Shown here: positions 13,801 through 25,569 of the stretch, piece after piece
How the letters are laid out: every line of letters starts with the position of its first letter
How positions within the stretch are numbered: the first letter of the stretch is position 1
NCBI GenBank assembly: GCA_905221605.1
Contig: CAJNDS010002511.1
Location: forward strand, 272,501 to 336,500
DNA length: 64,000 nucleotides
Origin: Symbiodinium natans
Taxonomy: Eukaryota; Sar; Dinophyceae; Suessiales; Symbiodiniaceae
Direction: 5' to 3'
Position numbers and translations under genes: made by a program
The notes under the pieces: generated by a model
Seen by the model: only the letters and a program-made list of their open reading frames with translations
The model's database searches: none
What the model was told of the DNA's origin: nothing

Positions 13801-14606
13801 TTGTGTTGTCACCTTGGCCGGCTCAAGCGGTCTGCTGAAGCTTTCAAAACCCTTCTAAATCACGAGTTAAAGAGCGGTTCCAGGTGCTTTCGCTTAGCAC
13901 TGCTTCTAGGTAAAAGGCGCCAAGTGATGATAGGTGGCGGCAGGTTCTTTCATTTGCAGCTTGGTGCGGCAGTGCAACTCTTGCTTTTCCACTTCAGTCT
14001 TTTGTGCACAAGCTTCCAAGCTGGTGTACAGTCAACACTGGGGTAACCATCTTGTGCTCCGTTGTCCAACAAGACTGCAAATGTGCTTTTCTGCCACTGC
14101 AGCCACACAACCCAATTAGAGTGCTTGGCAACAGCTGATTTGCTAGAAGTAAAAGTTGCCCGGCAGCACATATCGCCCAAAGCAGCGCAACCGCGAAAAC
14201 GTTTAAGCCACACACGCTTTATTTTGAAGCTCTGTTACAAAGTGTGACCTCCAACTTCTGCCACTGTTGAAAACTGGCACAACAAGCATCGACTTCCTGG
14301 AATAAAATTCCGGAGCAGGAAGGGCGACGTTGTCGCTTGTGTAAGCAATGGCTGTATGATCCCCCGAAAAACCCACGAATGTACATTCCACTGCCGGCTG
14401 CCCACAGAAGTCGCTTCTTGCGAAAGCTCAGAGGCTGTTTTCGGGGTCCTACTGGGCTCAGGGTAGGACACCTTTTTCTCCGCGCTTGAAGCCTCAAAAG
14501 GGCTGCGGTGCGCAGTGGTGTCTATACAGCGTAGGGGGGTAGCCTTTAGCTCAAGCCCTCGAGTGTTGGGCAAGCTACTTACAGGGGAGGCCCACACACG
14601 CGAAGC
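13801..14606. other. Unassigned DNA
   Basis: Overlapping short frames on both strands with no recognised motif; nothing supportable. Confidence 0.5.
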
Positions 14607-14838
14607 CAGAATTGCTTAGATTTTTCGACCCCAGATTTGGAGTCGCGTAAACTGGCAAACATGTGTACAGTACAGGAACGACTTGGTCTCCTAGGACTTG
14701 CTGAAAATCAAGCCCCAAAAAACAATCTCGAAACCAAACAAGTTGGCCTGATGTGGCCTCAAACCCACACGGTCTTGCTTTGTTGCGACACGTTTGTGGC
14801 CTGTTGTGGCCTGACGTGGCCTGAAAACCACACGTTTG
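14607..14838 (+). repeat. Inverted-repeat arm A (left) of satellite domain
   Basis: About 230 bp closely matching, in inverted orientation, 24865-25089. Shared landmarks include CCAGATTTGGAGT, CAATCTCGAAACCAAA and GGTCTTGCTTTGTTGC in the same order. With element B (14995-15056) it makes the left side of a mirrored A-B...B'-A' arrangement around the satellite block. Confidence 0.85.
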
Positions 14839-14960
14839 TGGCCTGTTGTGCCCTGACGTGGCCTCAAAAACACACGTTTGTGGCCTGTTGTGGCCTGATG
14901 TGGCCTCAAAAACACACGTTTGTGGCCTGTTGTGGCCTTGTTGTGGCCTCACGGCATATT
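14788..14960 (+). repeat. 42-bp tandem repeat, four copies
   Basis: Units start with CACGTTTGTGGCCTGTTG and recur at 14791, 14833, 14875 and 14917 (42-bp spacing); the last copy is imperfect. One unit of the same sequence is present, inverted, at about 24875-24910 in arm A'. Confidence 0.95.
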
Positions 14961-14994
14961 TTTCCCCGGAAAATGCATTTGTGGCCATGGGGAC

Positions 14995-15056
14995 TCGGGA
15001 CCCTATAATACTATGTGGCATGGACCTTTAGGGTCTATTTGGCACGCCCCTTTGTT
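14995..15056 (+). repeat. Inverted-repeat element B (left)
   Basis: Contains GACCTTTAGGGTCTATTTGGC, split here as GACCTTTAGGG and TCTATTTGGCACGCC, matched in inverted orientation at 23618-23680. It marks the left entry into the satellite block. Confidence 0.85.
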
Positions 15057-15080
15057 TACTATTTACAAAACTTCTTGAAA

Positions 15081-15117
15081 GTAGTAGTGGTAGTAGTAGT
15101 AGTAGTAGGAGTAGTAG

Positions 15118-15175
<58 letters not shown>

Positions 15176-15176
15176 C

Positions 15177-15220
<44 letters not shown>

Positions 15221-15225
15221 CAGTA
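15081..15225. repeat. (TAG)n trinucleotide microsatellite
   Basis: About 145 bp of TAG/GTA repeats with a few GTAGG, GGA and GCA interruptions. Poly-Ser, poly-Tyr and poly-Thr frames across it are artefacts. Confidence 0.97.
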
Positions 15226-15249
15226 AATGTAGATCCAGCCGGCCAACAG

Positions 15250-15947
15250 CCAGACTTAGGCAAGCACCCTCGCTTCGTGTTTCCTGTGACTTGGTAGGGT
15301 CCAGAGGTTTGTCGTATGTCCCCTCCCTTCGTCCCTTCGTGTTGTAAGGGTTTTGTAAGGGCTTTGGAGGTTTGTGTGCTTCCCCTTTCTCGTTCTTATA
15401 GGTTTTGGGGGAGCATCAAAATGATTATCATATATGATGTGTTTCCGTGCTCGTATTATGAGGGCTAGTGCCTGCCCTAGAGGTTTGTCGTATGTCCCCC
15501 CGCTTCGTGTTCCTGTGATTTGGAAGGGGGCTAAAGGTTTGTCGTGTGTCCCCTCCCTTCGTCCCTTCGTGTTGTAAGGGTTTTGGGAGGGTCCTGGAGG
15601 TTTGTCGTATGTCCCCTTTGTTCGTGCTTGTAGGGTCTGGGGAGTGTGTAGATGATAATCACATATCATGTGCTTCCGTGCTCGTATTATGAGGGGCTAG
15701 TGATTGGCGTCAGATGACGCCCCCGCTTCGTGTTCCTGTGATTTGGTAGGGGCCTAAAGGTTTGTAGTGTGTCGCCTCCCTTCACTCCTTCCTATTGTAA
15801 GGGTTCTGTGAGGGCCCTGGAGGTTTGTCGTATGTCCCCTTTCTTCTTGCTTGTAGGGTTTGGGGAGCATCTAGATGATAGAGGTTTGTCGTATGTCGTC
15901 TCCCTTCGTCCCTTCGTGTTGTAAGGGTTTTGTGAGGGCCCTGAAGG
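15250..15947 (-). repeat. About 220-bp satellite array, minus-orientation segment
   Basis: Same unit as the array at 15948-20320 but reverse-complemented: GAGGTTTGTCGTATGTCCCC instead of GACATACGACAAACCTC. About three monomers. Orientation switches at about 15947, where the last inverted sub-repeat abuts CTAGGGCAGTTACTAG of the first forward monomer. Confidence 0.9.
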
Positions 15948-18900
15948 TCTAGGGCAGTTACTAGCGCCTCATAGTACGAGCACGGAAGCAAATGATAATG
16001 ACAATCATCTAGACGCTGCCCAAATCCTACAAGCACGAAGAAAGGGGACATACGGCAAATTTGCAGGGCCCTCACAAAACCCTTACAACAAGAAGGGACG
16101 AAGGAAGGGCACATACGACAAACCTCTAGGACCCTCACGAAACCCTTACAACACGAAGGGACGAAGGGATTGTATCTAATTTCGTATATGGTAAAATGAC
16201 ATACGACAAATCTCCAGGACCCTAGCAAATGACATGAACACGAAGCAGGGAGACATAAAACAAACCTCTAGGGCAGTCACTAGCCCCTCATAATACGAGC
16301 ACGGAAGCAAATCATATATGATAATCATCTAGACGCTCCCCACGCCCTACAAGCACGAAGAAAGGAGACATACGATAAATCTTCCAGGTCCAACAAAACC
16401 CTTGCAACTCAAAGGGACGAAGGGAGGGGGCACACGACATACCTCTTTAGGCCCCTACCACATCGCAGGAACAGAAAGCGGCGAGACATACGACAAACCT
16501 CTATGACAAACACCAGCCCCTCATAATACGAGCACGGAAGCAAATGATATATGACAGTTTTCTAGAAGATCCCCAAACCCTCTAAGAAGAAAGAAAGGTG
16601 ACATACGACAAACCTTCCCCCAACAAAGCAATTTCAACACGAAGGGACGAAAGGAGGGGACATTCGACAAGTCTCTGGCCCCTACCAAATCTCAGGAACA
16701 CGAAGCGTGGGGACATACGACAAATCTCCAAGGGCCCTCCGAAAAATTTTATCAGCCTTACAACACGAAGGGACGAAGGCAGGGGACATACGACAAACCT
16801 GTAGGCCCCTACTACATCACAGGAACAAGGAAGCGGGGGGGGGGCGCATACGACAAACCCCTAGGGCAGTCACTAGCCCCTCACAATACGAGCACGGACT
16901 CAAGTTATATGTCAGTCGTCTAGACGCTCCCCAAACCCTACAAGTGAGAAGAAAGGGGACACACGGCAAATTTGCAGGGCTCTCACAAAAACCCTTGCAA
17001 CACGAAAGGACGAAGCGAGGGAACGTATGACAAACCTCTAAGCCCCTACCAAATCACAGGACCAAGGAAACGGGGGGGACAAATGACAAACCTCTAGGAC
17101 AGCCACTAGCCCCTCATAGTTTGAGCACGGAAGCAAATCATATGTGACGATCATCTAGACTCTAGACGCTCCCCCAAACCCTACAAGCTCGAAGAAAGTG
17201 GATATACGACTAGCCTCCAGGGCCCTCACAAAACCCTTACCACCCATACAACGCGAAGGGACGAAGGAAGGGGACATACGACAAACCTCTAGGGCAGTCA
17301 GTAACCCCACATAGTACGAGCACGGAAGCAAATGATGTATGGTAATCATCTCGACGCTCCTCAAACTCTCCAAGCACGAAGAAAGGGGACACACGACAAA
17401 CCTTCAAGGCCCAACAAAACCCCTACAACACGAAGGGCGAAAGGAGGGGACATACGACAAAGCTCTAAGCCCCTACCAAATCTCAGGAACAGGAATCGGG
17501 GGGACATACGACAAACCTCTAGGGCAATCACTAGCCCCTCACAATACGAGCACGGAATCAAATTATATGTCAGTCGTCTAGACGCTCCCCAAACCCTACA
17601 AGTGAGAAGAAAGGGGACACACGGCAAATTTGCAGGGCTCTCACAAAACCCTTGCAACACGAAAGGACGAAGCGAGGGAACGTATGACAAACCTCTAAGC
17701 CCCTACCAAATCACAGGACCAAGGAAACGGGGGGGACAAATGACAAACCTCTAGGACAGCCACTAGCCCCTCATAGTTTGAGCACGGAAGCAAATCATAT
17801 ATGACGATCATCTAGACTCTAGACGCTCCCCCCAAACCCTACAAGCTCGAAGAAAGTGGATATACGACTAGCCTCCAGGGCCCTCACAAAACCCTTACCA
17901 CCCATACAACGCGAAGGGACGAAGGAAGGGGACATACGACAAACCTCTAGGGCAGTCACTAACCCCACATAGTACGAGCACGGAAGCAAATGATGTATGG
18001 TAATCATCTCGACACTCCTCAATTCTCCAAGCTCGAAGAAAGGGGACACACGACAAACCTTCAAGGCCCAACAAACCCTACAACACGAAGGGGCGAAAGG
18101 AGGGGACATACGACAAAGCTCTAGGCCCCTACCAAAGCTCAGGAACAGGAATCGGGGGGACATACGACAAACCTCTAGGGCGATCACTAGCCCCTCACAA
18201 TACGAGCGCGGAATCGAATTATATATATATATATATATATATATCAGTCGTCTAGGCTCCCCAAACCCTACAAGCACGAAGAAAGGGGACACACGCAAAC
18301 ATCCCACGAAGGAACGAAGGGAGAGGAATTACGACAAACCTCTAGACCCCTACCAAATCATAGGAATACGAAGCGGGGGGGCACACGAGAAATCTTTAGG
18401 GCAATCAATACCCTCATAGCGACTGCGGAAGCAAATGATATATGATAATCATCTAGACACTCCCCAAACCCTGCAAGCACGAACAAAGGGGACATACGAA
18501 AAACCTCCAGAGCGCTCACGAAACCCTTACAACACGAAGGGACGAAGGGAGGGGACAAAAGATAAACCTCTAGGCCCCTCCCAACTCACAGGAACACGAA
18601 GCAGGGGGGCATACGACAAACCTCTAGGGCAGTCAATAGCCCTCACAATACGACCACAGAAGCAAATGTCTTATGACAATCATCTAGATGCCAAGAAAGG
18701 GGACACACGACAAACCTGTAGGCCCCTACTACATCACAGGAACAAGCGGAGGGCATACGACAAACCTCTAGGGCAGTCACTAGCCCCGCACAATACGAGC
18801 CCGGAATCAAATTACATATGTCAGTCGTCTAGACGCTCCCCAAACCCTACAAGCAAGAAGAAAAGGGACATACGGCAAATTTGCCGGGCTCTCACAAAAC

Positions 18901-20320
18901 CCTTGCAACACGAAAGGACGAAGCGAGGGAACGTATGACAAACCTCTAAGCCCCTACCAAATCACAGGACCAAGGAAACGGGGGGGACAAATGACAAACC
19001 TCTAGGACAGCCACTAGCCCCTCATAGTTTGAGCACGGAAGCAAATCATATATGACGATCATCTAGACTCTAGACGCTCCCCCAAACCCTACAAGCTCGA
19101 AGAAAGTGGATATACGACTAGCCTCCAGGGCCCTCACAAAACCCTTACCACCCATACAACGCGAAGGGACGAAGGAAGGGGACATACGACAAACCTCTAG
19201 GGCAGTCACTAACCGCACATAGTACGAGCACGGAAGCAAATGATGTATGGTAGTCATCTCGACGCTCCTCAAACTCTCCAAGCACGAAGAAAGGGGACAC
19301 ACGACAAGCCTTCAAGGCCCAACAAAACCCCTACAACACGAAGGGGCGAAAGGAGGGGACATACGACAAAGCTCTAGGCCCCTACCAAATCTCAGGAACA
19401 GGAATCGGGGGGACATACGACAAACCTCTAGGGCGATCACTAGCCCCTCACAATACGAGCGCGGAATCGAATTATATATATATATATCAGTCGTCTAGGC
19501 TCCCCAAACCCTACAAGCACGAAGAAAGGGGACACACGCAAACATCCCACGAAGGAACGAAGGGAGAGGAATTACGACAAACCTCTAGACCCAGGCCCTA
19601 CCAAATCACAGGAATACGAAGCGGGGGGGCACACGAGAAATCTTTAGGGCAATCAATACCCTCATAGCGACTGCGGAAGCAAATGATATATGATAATCAT
19701 GTAGACACTCCCTCAACCCTACAAGCACGAACAAAGGGGACATATGAAAAACCTCCAGAGCGCTCACGAAACCCTTACAATACGAAGGGACGAAGGGAGG
19801 GGACAAAAGATAAACCTTTAGGCCGCTCCCAACTCACAGGAACACGAAGCAGGGGGGCATACGACAAACCTCTAGGGCGGTCAATAGCCCTCATAATACG
19901 ACCACGGAAGCAAATGACTTATGATGACAATCATCTAGACGCCAAGAAAGGGGACATACGACAAACCTCCAAGGCCGAATGCAACCCTCACAACACGAAG
20001 GGACGAAGGGAGGGGACATATGACAAGCCTCTGGCCCCTACCAAATCTCAGGAACACGAAGCGGGGGAATATACAACAAACCTCTAGGGCAGCCACTAGC
20101 CCCTCATAGTACGAGCGCGGAAGGAATGATTTTTGACAATTATCTAGACAATCCCCAAACCCTACAAGCACGAAGAAATCGGACATGCGACAAACCTCCG
20201 GGGCCCTCACAAAACCCTTACAACACGAACGAAGAAAACAACTCATACAAACCTCTGGGCCCCTACCAAATCACAACAACACGAAGCGGGGGGACATACG
20301 ACTAACCTCTAGGGCAGTCA
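15948..20320 (+). repeat. About 220-bp satellite array with higher-order structure
   Basis: Each monomer (about 196-232 bp, some longer) holds three sub-repeats ending in GACATACGACAAACCTC, then AGGGCAGTCACTAGCCCCTC and an AT-rich piece with TGATAATCATCTAGACGC. The marker AAACCTCTAGGGCAGTCACTAG recurs at about 16852, 17084, 17280, 17510, 17742, 17938 and 18168, so three monomers form a 658-bp higher-order unit. A longer period of about 1.25 kb relates 17742-18620 to 18994-19870. Two (TA)n runs sit at equivalent places (about 18219 and 19473). Open frames across it are artefacts. Confidence 0.95.
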
Positions 20321-20329
20321 CTAACCCCT

Positions 20330-20640
20330 CAAGATGGGGGGTGAAAGGGATTATGGGAGATGATGGGGAATGATGATGGGGGATGATGGGGGATGATGCG
20401 GGATGATGGGAGATGATGGGGGATGATGGGGAATGATGGGGGATGACGCGGGATGAGAGACATGATGGGGCATGATAGGGGCTGATCGGGGACGATGATG
20501 GGGGCCTGATGGGGGATGATGGTGGATGATGGGGGGGTGAAAGGGATTATGAGAGATGACGGGGAATGATGATGGGAGATGATGGGGGATGATTGGGGGA
20601 TGATGGGGCATGATGGGGGATGAGAGAAACGATGGGAGAT
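20330..20640 (+). repeat. GGGGATGATG minisatellite
   Basis: Reiterated GATGATGGGGGATGATGGGA words with no fixed long period. Duplicated at about 21398-21655 as part of the 1.07-kb duplication. Minus-strand Pro/His/Ile-rich frames over it are artefacts. Confidence 0.93.
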
Positions 20641-20820
20641 GATGCGGGGTGATGTGGGATGGGCAATGAGCGGGTATGTCTGAAATCCTGGAAAAGACAA
20701 ATCCCGGGGTTTGATTTTAAAGGGTTTTAATTCTTTTTCGGCATCTTAACTTTTTATGAACTCCTTACACCATCAAATCCGGTATTTGATTTTTGTTAAG
20801 GGTTTCAAGGATATTACCCG

Positions 20821-20923
20821 AAACCCTAAACCCTAAACCCTAAACCCTAAACCCTAAACCCTAAACCCTAAACCCTAAACCCTAAACCCTAAACCCTAAA
20901 CCCTAAACCCTAAACCCTAAACC
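20821..20923 (+). repeat. Perfect interstitial telomeric block (CCCTAAA)n
   Basis: About 14-15 perfect CCCTAAA heptamers, C-strand orientation on the plus strand, flanked by ATATTACCCGAAA and CCGAACCCCGGGATTTAG. Matches the TTTAGGG telomere type known from plants and dinoflagellates. It is interstitial because unique DNA continues on both sides. Confidence 0.97.
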
Positions 20924-23605
20924 GAACCCCGGGATTTAGTTCTTTAAGGATTTCAATGATTTTTTGGGCATTTTTAAATTTCATGAAATCCTTGAAAAAT
21001 CAAATCCCGGGATTTAGTTTTTCAAGGATTTCAAGGATTTCATAAACTTTAAATACCGGAGCTCCTGCAAAAGCAAACGCCCCCCCCCCCACTCAGAGTA
21101 CGGGAAGACCACGCGGATTTTAAAATTTATGAAATCCTTGAAATCCTTGAAAAACCAAAATCCCGGGATTTAATTTTTCCAAGGATTTCATAAAATTTAT
21201 AATGCCCCAAAAAAGCCTTGAAATCCTTAAAATATTAAATCCCGGGATTTGATTTTTTAAGGATTTCAAGGATTTTTTGGGCATTTTAACACGAACAAAG
21301 AAAACAACTCATACAAACCTCTGGGCCCCTACCAAATCACAACAACACGAAGCGGGGGGACATACGACTAACCTCTAGGGCAGTCACTAACCCCTCAAGA
21401 TGGGGGGTGAAAGGGATTATGGGAGATGATGGGGAATGATGATGGGGGATGATGGGGGATGATGCGGGATGATGGGAGATGATGGGGGATGATGGGGAAT
21501 GATGGGGGATGACGCGGGATGAGAGACATGATGGGGCATGATAGGGGCTGATCGGGGACGGGGGAATGATGATGGGAGATGATGGGGGATGATCGGGGGA
21601 TGATGGGGCATGATGGGGGATGAGAGAAACGATGGGAGATGATGCGGGGTGATGTGGGATGGGCAATGAGCGGGTATGTCTGAAATCCTGGAAAAGACAA
21701 ATCCCGGGGTTTGATTTTAAAGGGTTTTAATTCTTTTTCGGCATCTTAACTTTTTATGAACTCCTTACACCATCAAATCCGGTATTTGATTTTTGTTAAG
21801 GGTTTCAAGGATATTACCCTAAACCCTAAACCCTAAACCCTAAACCCTAAACCCTAAACCGTAAACCCTAAACCCTAAACCCTAAACCCTAAACCGAACC
21901 CCGGGATTTAGTTCTTTAAGGATTTCAATGATTTTTTGGGCATTTTAAATTTCATGAAATCCTTGAAAAATTAAATCCCGGGATTTAGTTTTTCAAGGAT
22001 TTCAAGGATTTCATAAACTTTAAATACCGGAGCTCCTGCAAAAGCAAACGCCCCCCTCCCCACTCAGAGTACGGGAAGACCACGCGGATTTTAAAATTTA
22101 TGAAATCCTTGAAATCCTTGAAAAATTAAATCCCGGGATTTGATTTTTCAAGGATTTCATGAAATTTAAAATGCCCAAAAAAGCCTTGAAATCCTTAAAA
22201 TATTAAATCCCGGGATTTGATTTTTTTAAGGATTTCAAGGGTTTTTTGGGCATTTTAAATTTCATGAAATCCTTGAAAAATCAAATCCCGGGATTTAATT
22301 TTTCAAGGATTTCAAGGATTTCATAAATTTTAAAATCCGCGTGGTCTTCCCCGTACTCTGAGTGGGAAGGGGGGCGGTTTGCTTTTGCAGGAGTTCCGGT
22401 ATTTAAATTTTATGAAATCCTTGAAAAATTAAATCCCGGGATTTGATTTTTCAAGGATTTCAAGGACTTCATAAAATTTAAATACCGGAACTCCTGCAAA
22501 AGCAAACCCCCCCCCCTCCCCTCTCAGAGTACGGGAAGACCACGCGGATTTTAAAATTTGTGAAATCCTTGAAATCCTTGAAAAATTAAATCCCGGGATT
22601 TGATTTTTCAAGGATTTCATGAAATTTAAAATGCCCAAAAAACCCTTGAAATCCTTAAAAAAATCAAATCCCGGGATTTAATATTTTAAGAATTTCAAGG
22701 ATTTTTTGGGCACTTTAAATTTTATGAAATCCTTGAAAAATTAAATCCCGGGATTTAATTTTTCAAGGCTTTCAAGGATTTCATAAAATTTAAATACCGG
22801 AACTCCTGCAAAAGCAAACCCCCCCCTCCCCACAGAGTACGGGAAGACCACGCGGATTTTAAAATTTATGAAATCCTTGAAATCCTTGAAAAACTTCAAG
22901 GATTTCATGAAATTTAAAATGCCCAAAAAATCCTTGAAATCCTTAAAAAAATCAAATCACGGGATTTAATATTTTAAGGATTTCAAGGATTTTTTGGGCA
23001 TTTTAAATTTTATGAAATCCTTGAAAAATCAAATCCCGGAATTTAATTTTTCAAGGATTTCAAGGATTTCATAAAATTTAAATACCGGAACTCCTGCAAA
23101 AGCAAACCCCCCCCTGCCCACTCAGAGTACGGGAAGACCACGCGGATTTTAAAATTTATGAAATCCTTGAAATCCTTGAAAAATCAAATCCCGGGATTTA
23201 ATTTTTCAAGGATTTCATAAAATTTAAAATGCCCAAAAAATCCTTGAAATCCTTAAAATATTAAATCCCGGGATTTGATTTTTTTAAGGATTTCAAGGGT
23301 TTTTTGGGCATTTTAAATTTCATGAAATCCTTGAAAAATCTCATAAATTTTAAAATCCGCGTGGTCTTCCCCGTACTCTGAGTGGGGAGGGGGGCGGTTT
23401 GCTTTTGCAGGAGTTCCGGTATTGAAATCCTTGAAAAATTAAATCCCGGGATTTGATTTTTCAAGGATTTCATAAAATTTAAAATGCCCAAAAAATCCTT
23501 GAAATCCTTAAAATATTAAATCCCGTGATTTGATTTTTTTAAGGATTTCAAGGATTTTTTGGGCATTTTAAATTTCATGAAATCCTTGAAAATCAAATCT
23601 AGGGA
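20924..23605. repeat. AT-rich palindromic satellite centred on AAATCCCGGGATTT
   Basis: Tandem, variably deleted units of TCAAGGATTTCATAAAATTTAAA and its complement around CCCGGG. Some units form a perfect 52-bp palindrome running from ATGAAATCCTTG to CAAGGATTTCAT. Interspersed are copies of a CCGGAACTCCTGCAAAAGC...GAGTACGGGAAGACCACGCGG spacer at about 21055, 22030, 22490, 22800 and 23090, and inverted at about 22335 and 23350. Cruciform formation is plausible. No coding sequence. Confidence 0.93.
21817..21895 (+). repeat. Second interstitial (CCCTAAA)n block
   Basis: About 11 heptamers with one CCGTAAA variant; the copy of 20821-20923 in the segmental duplication, now shorter. Confidence 0.96.
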
Positions 23606-23617
23606 TTTCCCCGGCGG

Positions 23618-23680
23618 CAAAAGAGGCGTGCCAAATAGACCCTAAAGGTCCCACGTATATAATACTATTGAAAGGGTCCC
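23618..23680 (-). repeat. Inverted-repeat element B' (right)
   Basis: Reverse-complement match to 14995-15056 (GGCGTGCCAAATAGACCC, then TAAAGGTCCCACG and ATAATACTAT). It closes the satellite block on the right, mirroring element B on the left. Confidence 0.85.
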
Positions 23681-24764
23681 CACGCACAGCAGACGTAGGG
23701 TAAATGAGGCCAGATCCCAAGACCGACCAGAATTTTAATCCAGGTTTTTTCCAAAGTCGCTTATCTTCTAAACTGAACATTGTTACAAGTGTTCAAATAC
23801 GACCTATGCCAATGCACTGTTCAAAACGCGGCGCCGAAGAAAAGTTGGCAGCACAAGCAATTCTGGCTTCGCGAGGACGGACCTCCACAGTTGCAGTTCT
23901 GCCTTACTGCAGCATTACAAAGACGAGTGTGCAGCTCAAGCCCGCGTGCGCTCAGCGCGACGCTGCCCAAGGTGACTAGAACAAGGGCAGGTGCGCAGCC
24001 AACGAGATCCGGTCTTGCAGTTCCAAAATAGTGCCACAAAATGGATCCAGCTTTCGTAGCACAATTTGGAACTGAATTGGGGGCGTGAAACCGCAACCCC
24101 AAAATTGGAGCCTTTGGCGACTCCAGTTTTGGTTACGTGACTTGGAATGACCTACTTCAAAGCCTCTTCCGCCTTTCTGTCCTTCGAAGTCTTCGAAGCC
24201 TGTCCTCACCTTACGCTTCGAAGTCTTTGTTCTCACCTTTCGAAGCCTTCAAGCCGCAAGCCTCCGTTTTTATCAAAGCTTTGGACCTTTACTCTCCGGT
24301 GCACACGTGCAAAGGGGCCATAACAAAAAAAACCAGCAACAACCAGCAGAAAGAGAGAGAAGTGCTGCCCGCCTGGAAAGCGGTTGACTGTGTGAATCTG
24401 TTGCTCTGCTCATTGTGAAAAATGAGAATGGCCACCAACCGCCGCCAAGGCCACTTTCTGGCTCCAGCTCCAGCCTTTTACTCTTGCAAAGAACAGCTGG
24501 CTTCGTGTGTCAAGACGAACTGGAAGATCTGTCATGCCACAAATTGTCAACCCCCCCAGCCCACTTTTCTGGACTTGGACTTTGTCCAGCAATACAAGGG
24601 TCAGGTTGCAAAGCTGGTGAATGGATGCCACAAGTGCATTCACGCATGCAGTAAGAGTGAAAGGAAGAGTAAGAGTGAAAGTAAAGAGTGAAAGTGAGTG
24701 AGAGCGAGAGAGGGGAGGAAGCGAGGACGACGGAGTTAGAGAAAGTCCAGTAACGAAGTGGTGA
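23681..24764. other. Unassigned DNA with one inverted-repeat partner
   Basis: A stretch at about 23780-23890 (AAGTGTTCAAATACGACC, AAAACGCGGCGCCGAAGAAA) is an inverted match to 24765-24870. A CTTCGAAG-rich patch lies at 24180-24250. An 89-codon plus-strand frame (24422-24691) has several Cys and a Lys/Ser tail but no recognised domain; I leave it uncalled. Confidence 0.5.
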
Positions 24765-24870
24765 AGGGATGGGGCCGAACGTGATTTCTATGTCCTGCTA
24801 GCTTTTCTTTGGCGCCGCGTTTTGACGGTTGTGTTTGAACACTTGTTTGAGTTTGAAAGATGAGTGACTG
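24765..24870 (-). repeat. Inverted copy of 23780-23890
   Basis: The reverse complement shares AACAAGTGTTCAAA and CAAAACGCGGCGCC...AGAAAAG with 23780-23890, spaced similarly. Divergence is higher than for arms A and B. Confidence 0.75.
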
Positions 24871-25089
24871 GTTTTCAGCCACGTCAGGCCACAACAGGCC
24901 ACAAACGTGTTGCAACAAAGCAAGACCGTATGGGTTTGAGATCACATCAGGCCAACTTGTTTTGGTTTCGAGATTGTTTTTTGGGGCTGATTTTCAGCAA
25001 GTCTAGAAGACTAAGTTGTTTCTGTACTGTGCACATGTTTTGTCAGTTTACGCAACTCCAAATCTGGGTAAAAAAATCTCAGCAATTAA
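24865..25089 (-). repeat. Inverted-repeat arm A' (right) of satellite domain
   Basis: Reverse-complement match to 14607-14838, including the single GGCCACAACAGGCCACAAACG unit of the 42-bp repeat. Order on the right is B'-...-A', the mirror image of A-B on the left. Confidence 0.85.
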
Positions 25090-25100
25090 GCTGCCCTCGA

Positions 25101-25258
25101 AGGTCGTGGTTCTCAGTAATTGATCTTTCCACGAGTGCTTGTCTGTGGGCCAGAGTCGCCTGAGTGTAGCAGCTCGGAGGTCGTGGTTCTCAGTAATTGA
25201 TCTTTCCACGTTAAGTGCTTGTCTGCAGGCCAGAGTCGCTTTGGTGTAGCAGTCTGGA
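25101..25258. repeat. Two-copy 77-bp tandem repeat
   Basis: AGGTCGTGGTTCTCAGTAAT begins at 25101 and again at 25178. The second copy has small changes, including a TTA insertion after TTTCCACG. Confidence 0.9.
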
Positions 25259-25569
25259 AAGTGCGGGATTGAGCCCACAAATAGAAGAATTTGCTCAAGC
25301 TTTCCAGAAGTGGAAGAGGCACGAAGCTGGGTGGAGGTCTGCAAGAAGCAATGCTTGCAGCTATGTTTGGTCTCCTGATGAGCCTTTGGGAGCAGCGCTG
25401 CATCTTGGTTGCCAAGCGGAGGCTGTGCATCCTTATTCGCCGCTTGCTGTGCAGCGGGTTTGGGATCTCTGTCTTTTCCTTAGCGATCGGACTTGACAAC
25501 CCACCTTGGAAGCTGCTCAAGGGCACCAACACGATCCGCAATTTGCACTTCAGCGGCCCCCTAGTGGCC

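Larger units (their letters stand above)
20223..22250 (+). repeat. About 1.07-kb segmental tandem duplication
   Basis: The segment starting ACACGAACGAAGAAAACAAC at 20223 recurs from about 21289 with the same internal order: end of the 220-bp array, GGGGATGATG minisatellite, spacer, CCCTAAA block, palindromic AT-rich satellite. The second copy lacks about 77 bp of the minisatellite and has a shorter telomeric block with one variant GTAAACC unit. Confidence 0.92.

Noticed and set aside
15015-15347. Poly-Ser/poly-Tyr ORFs
   Set aside because: Direct translation of the TAG microsatellite.
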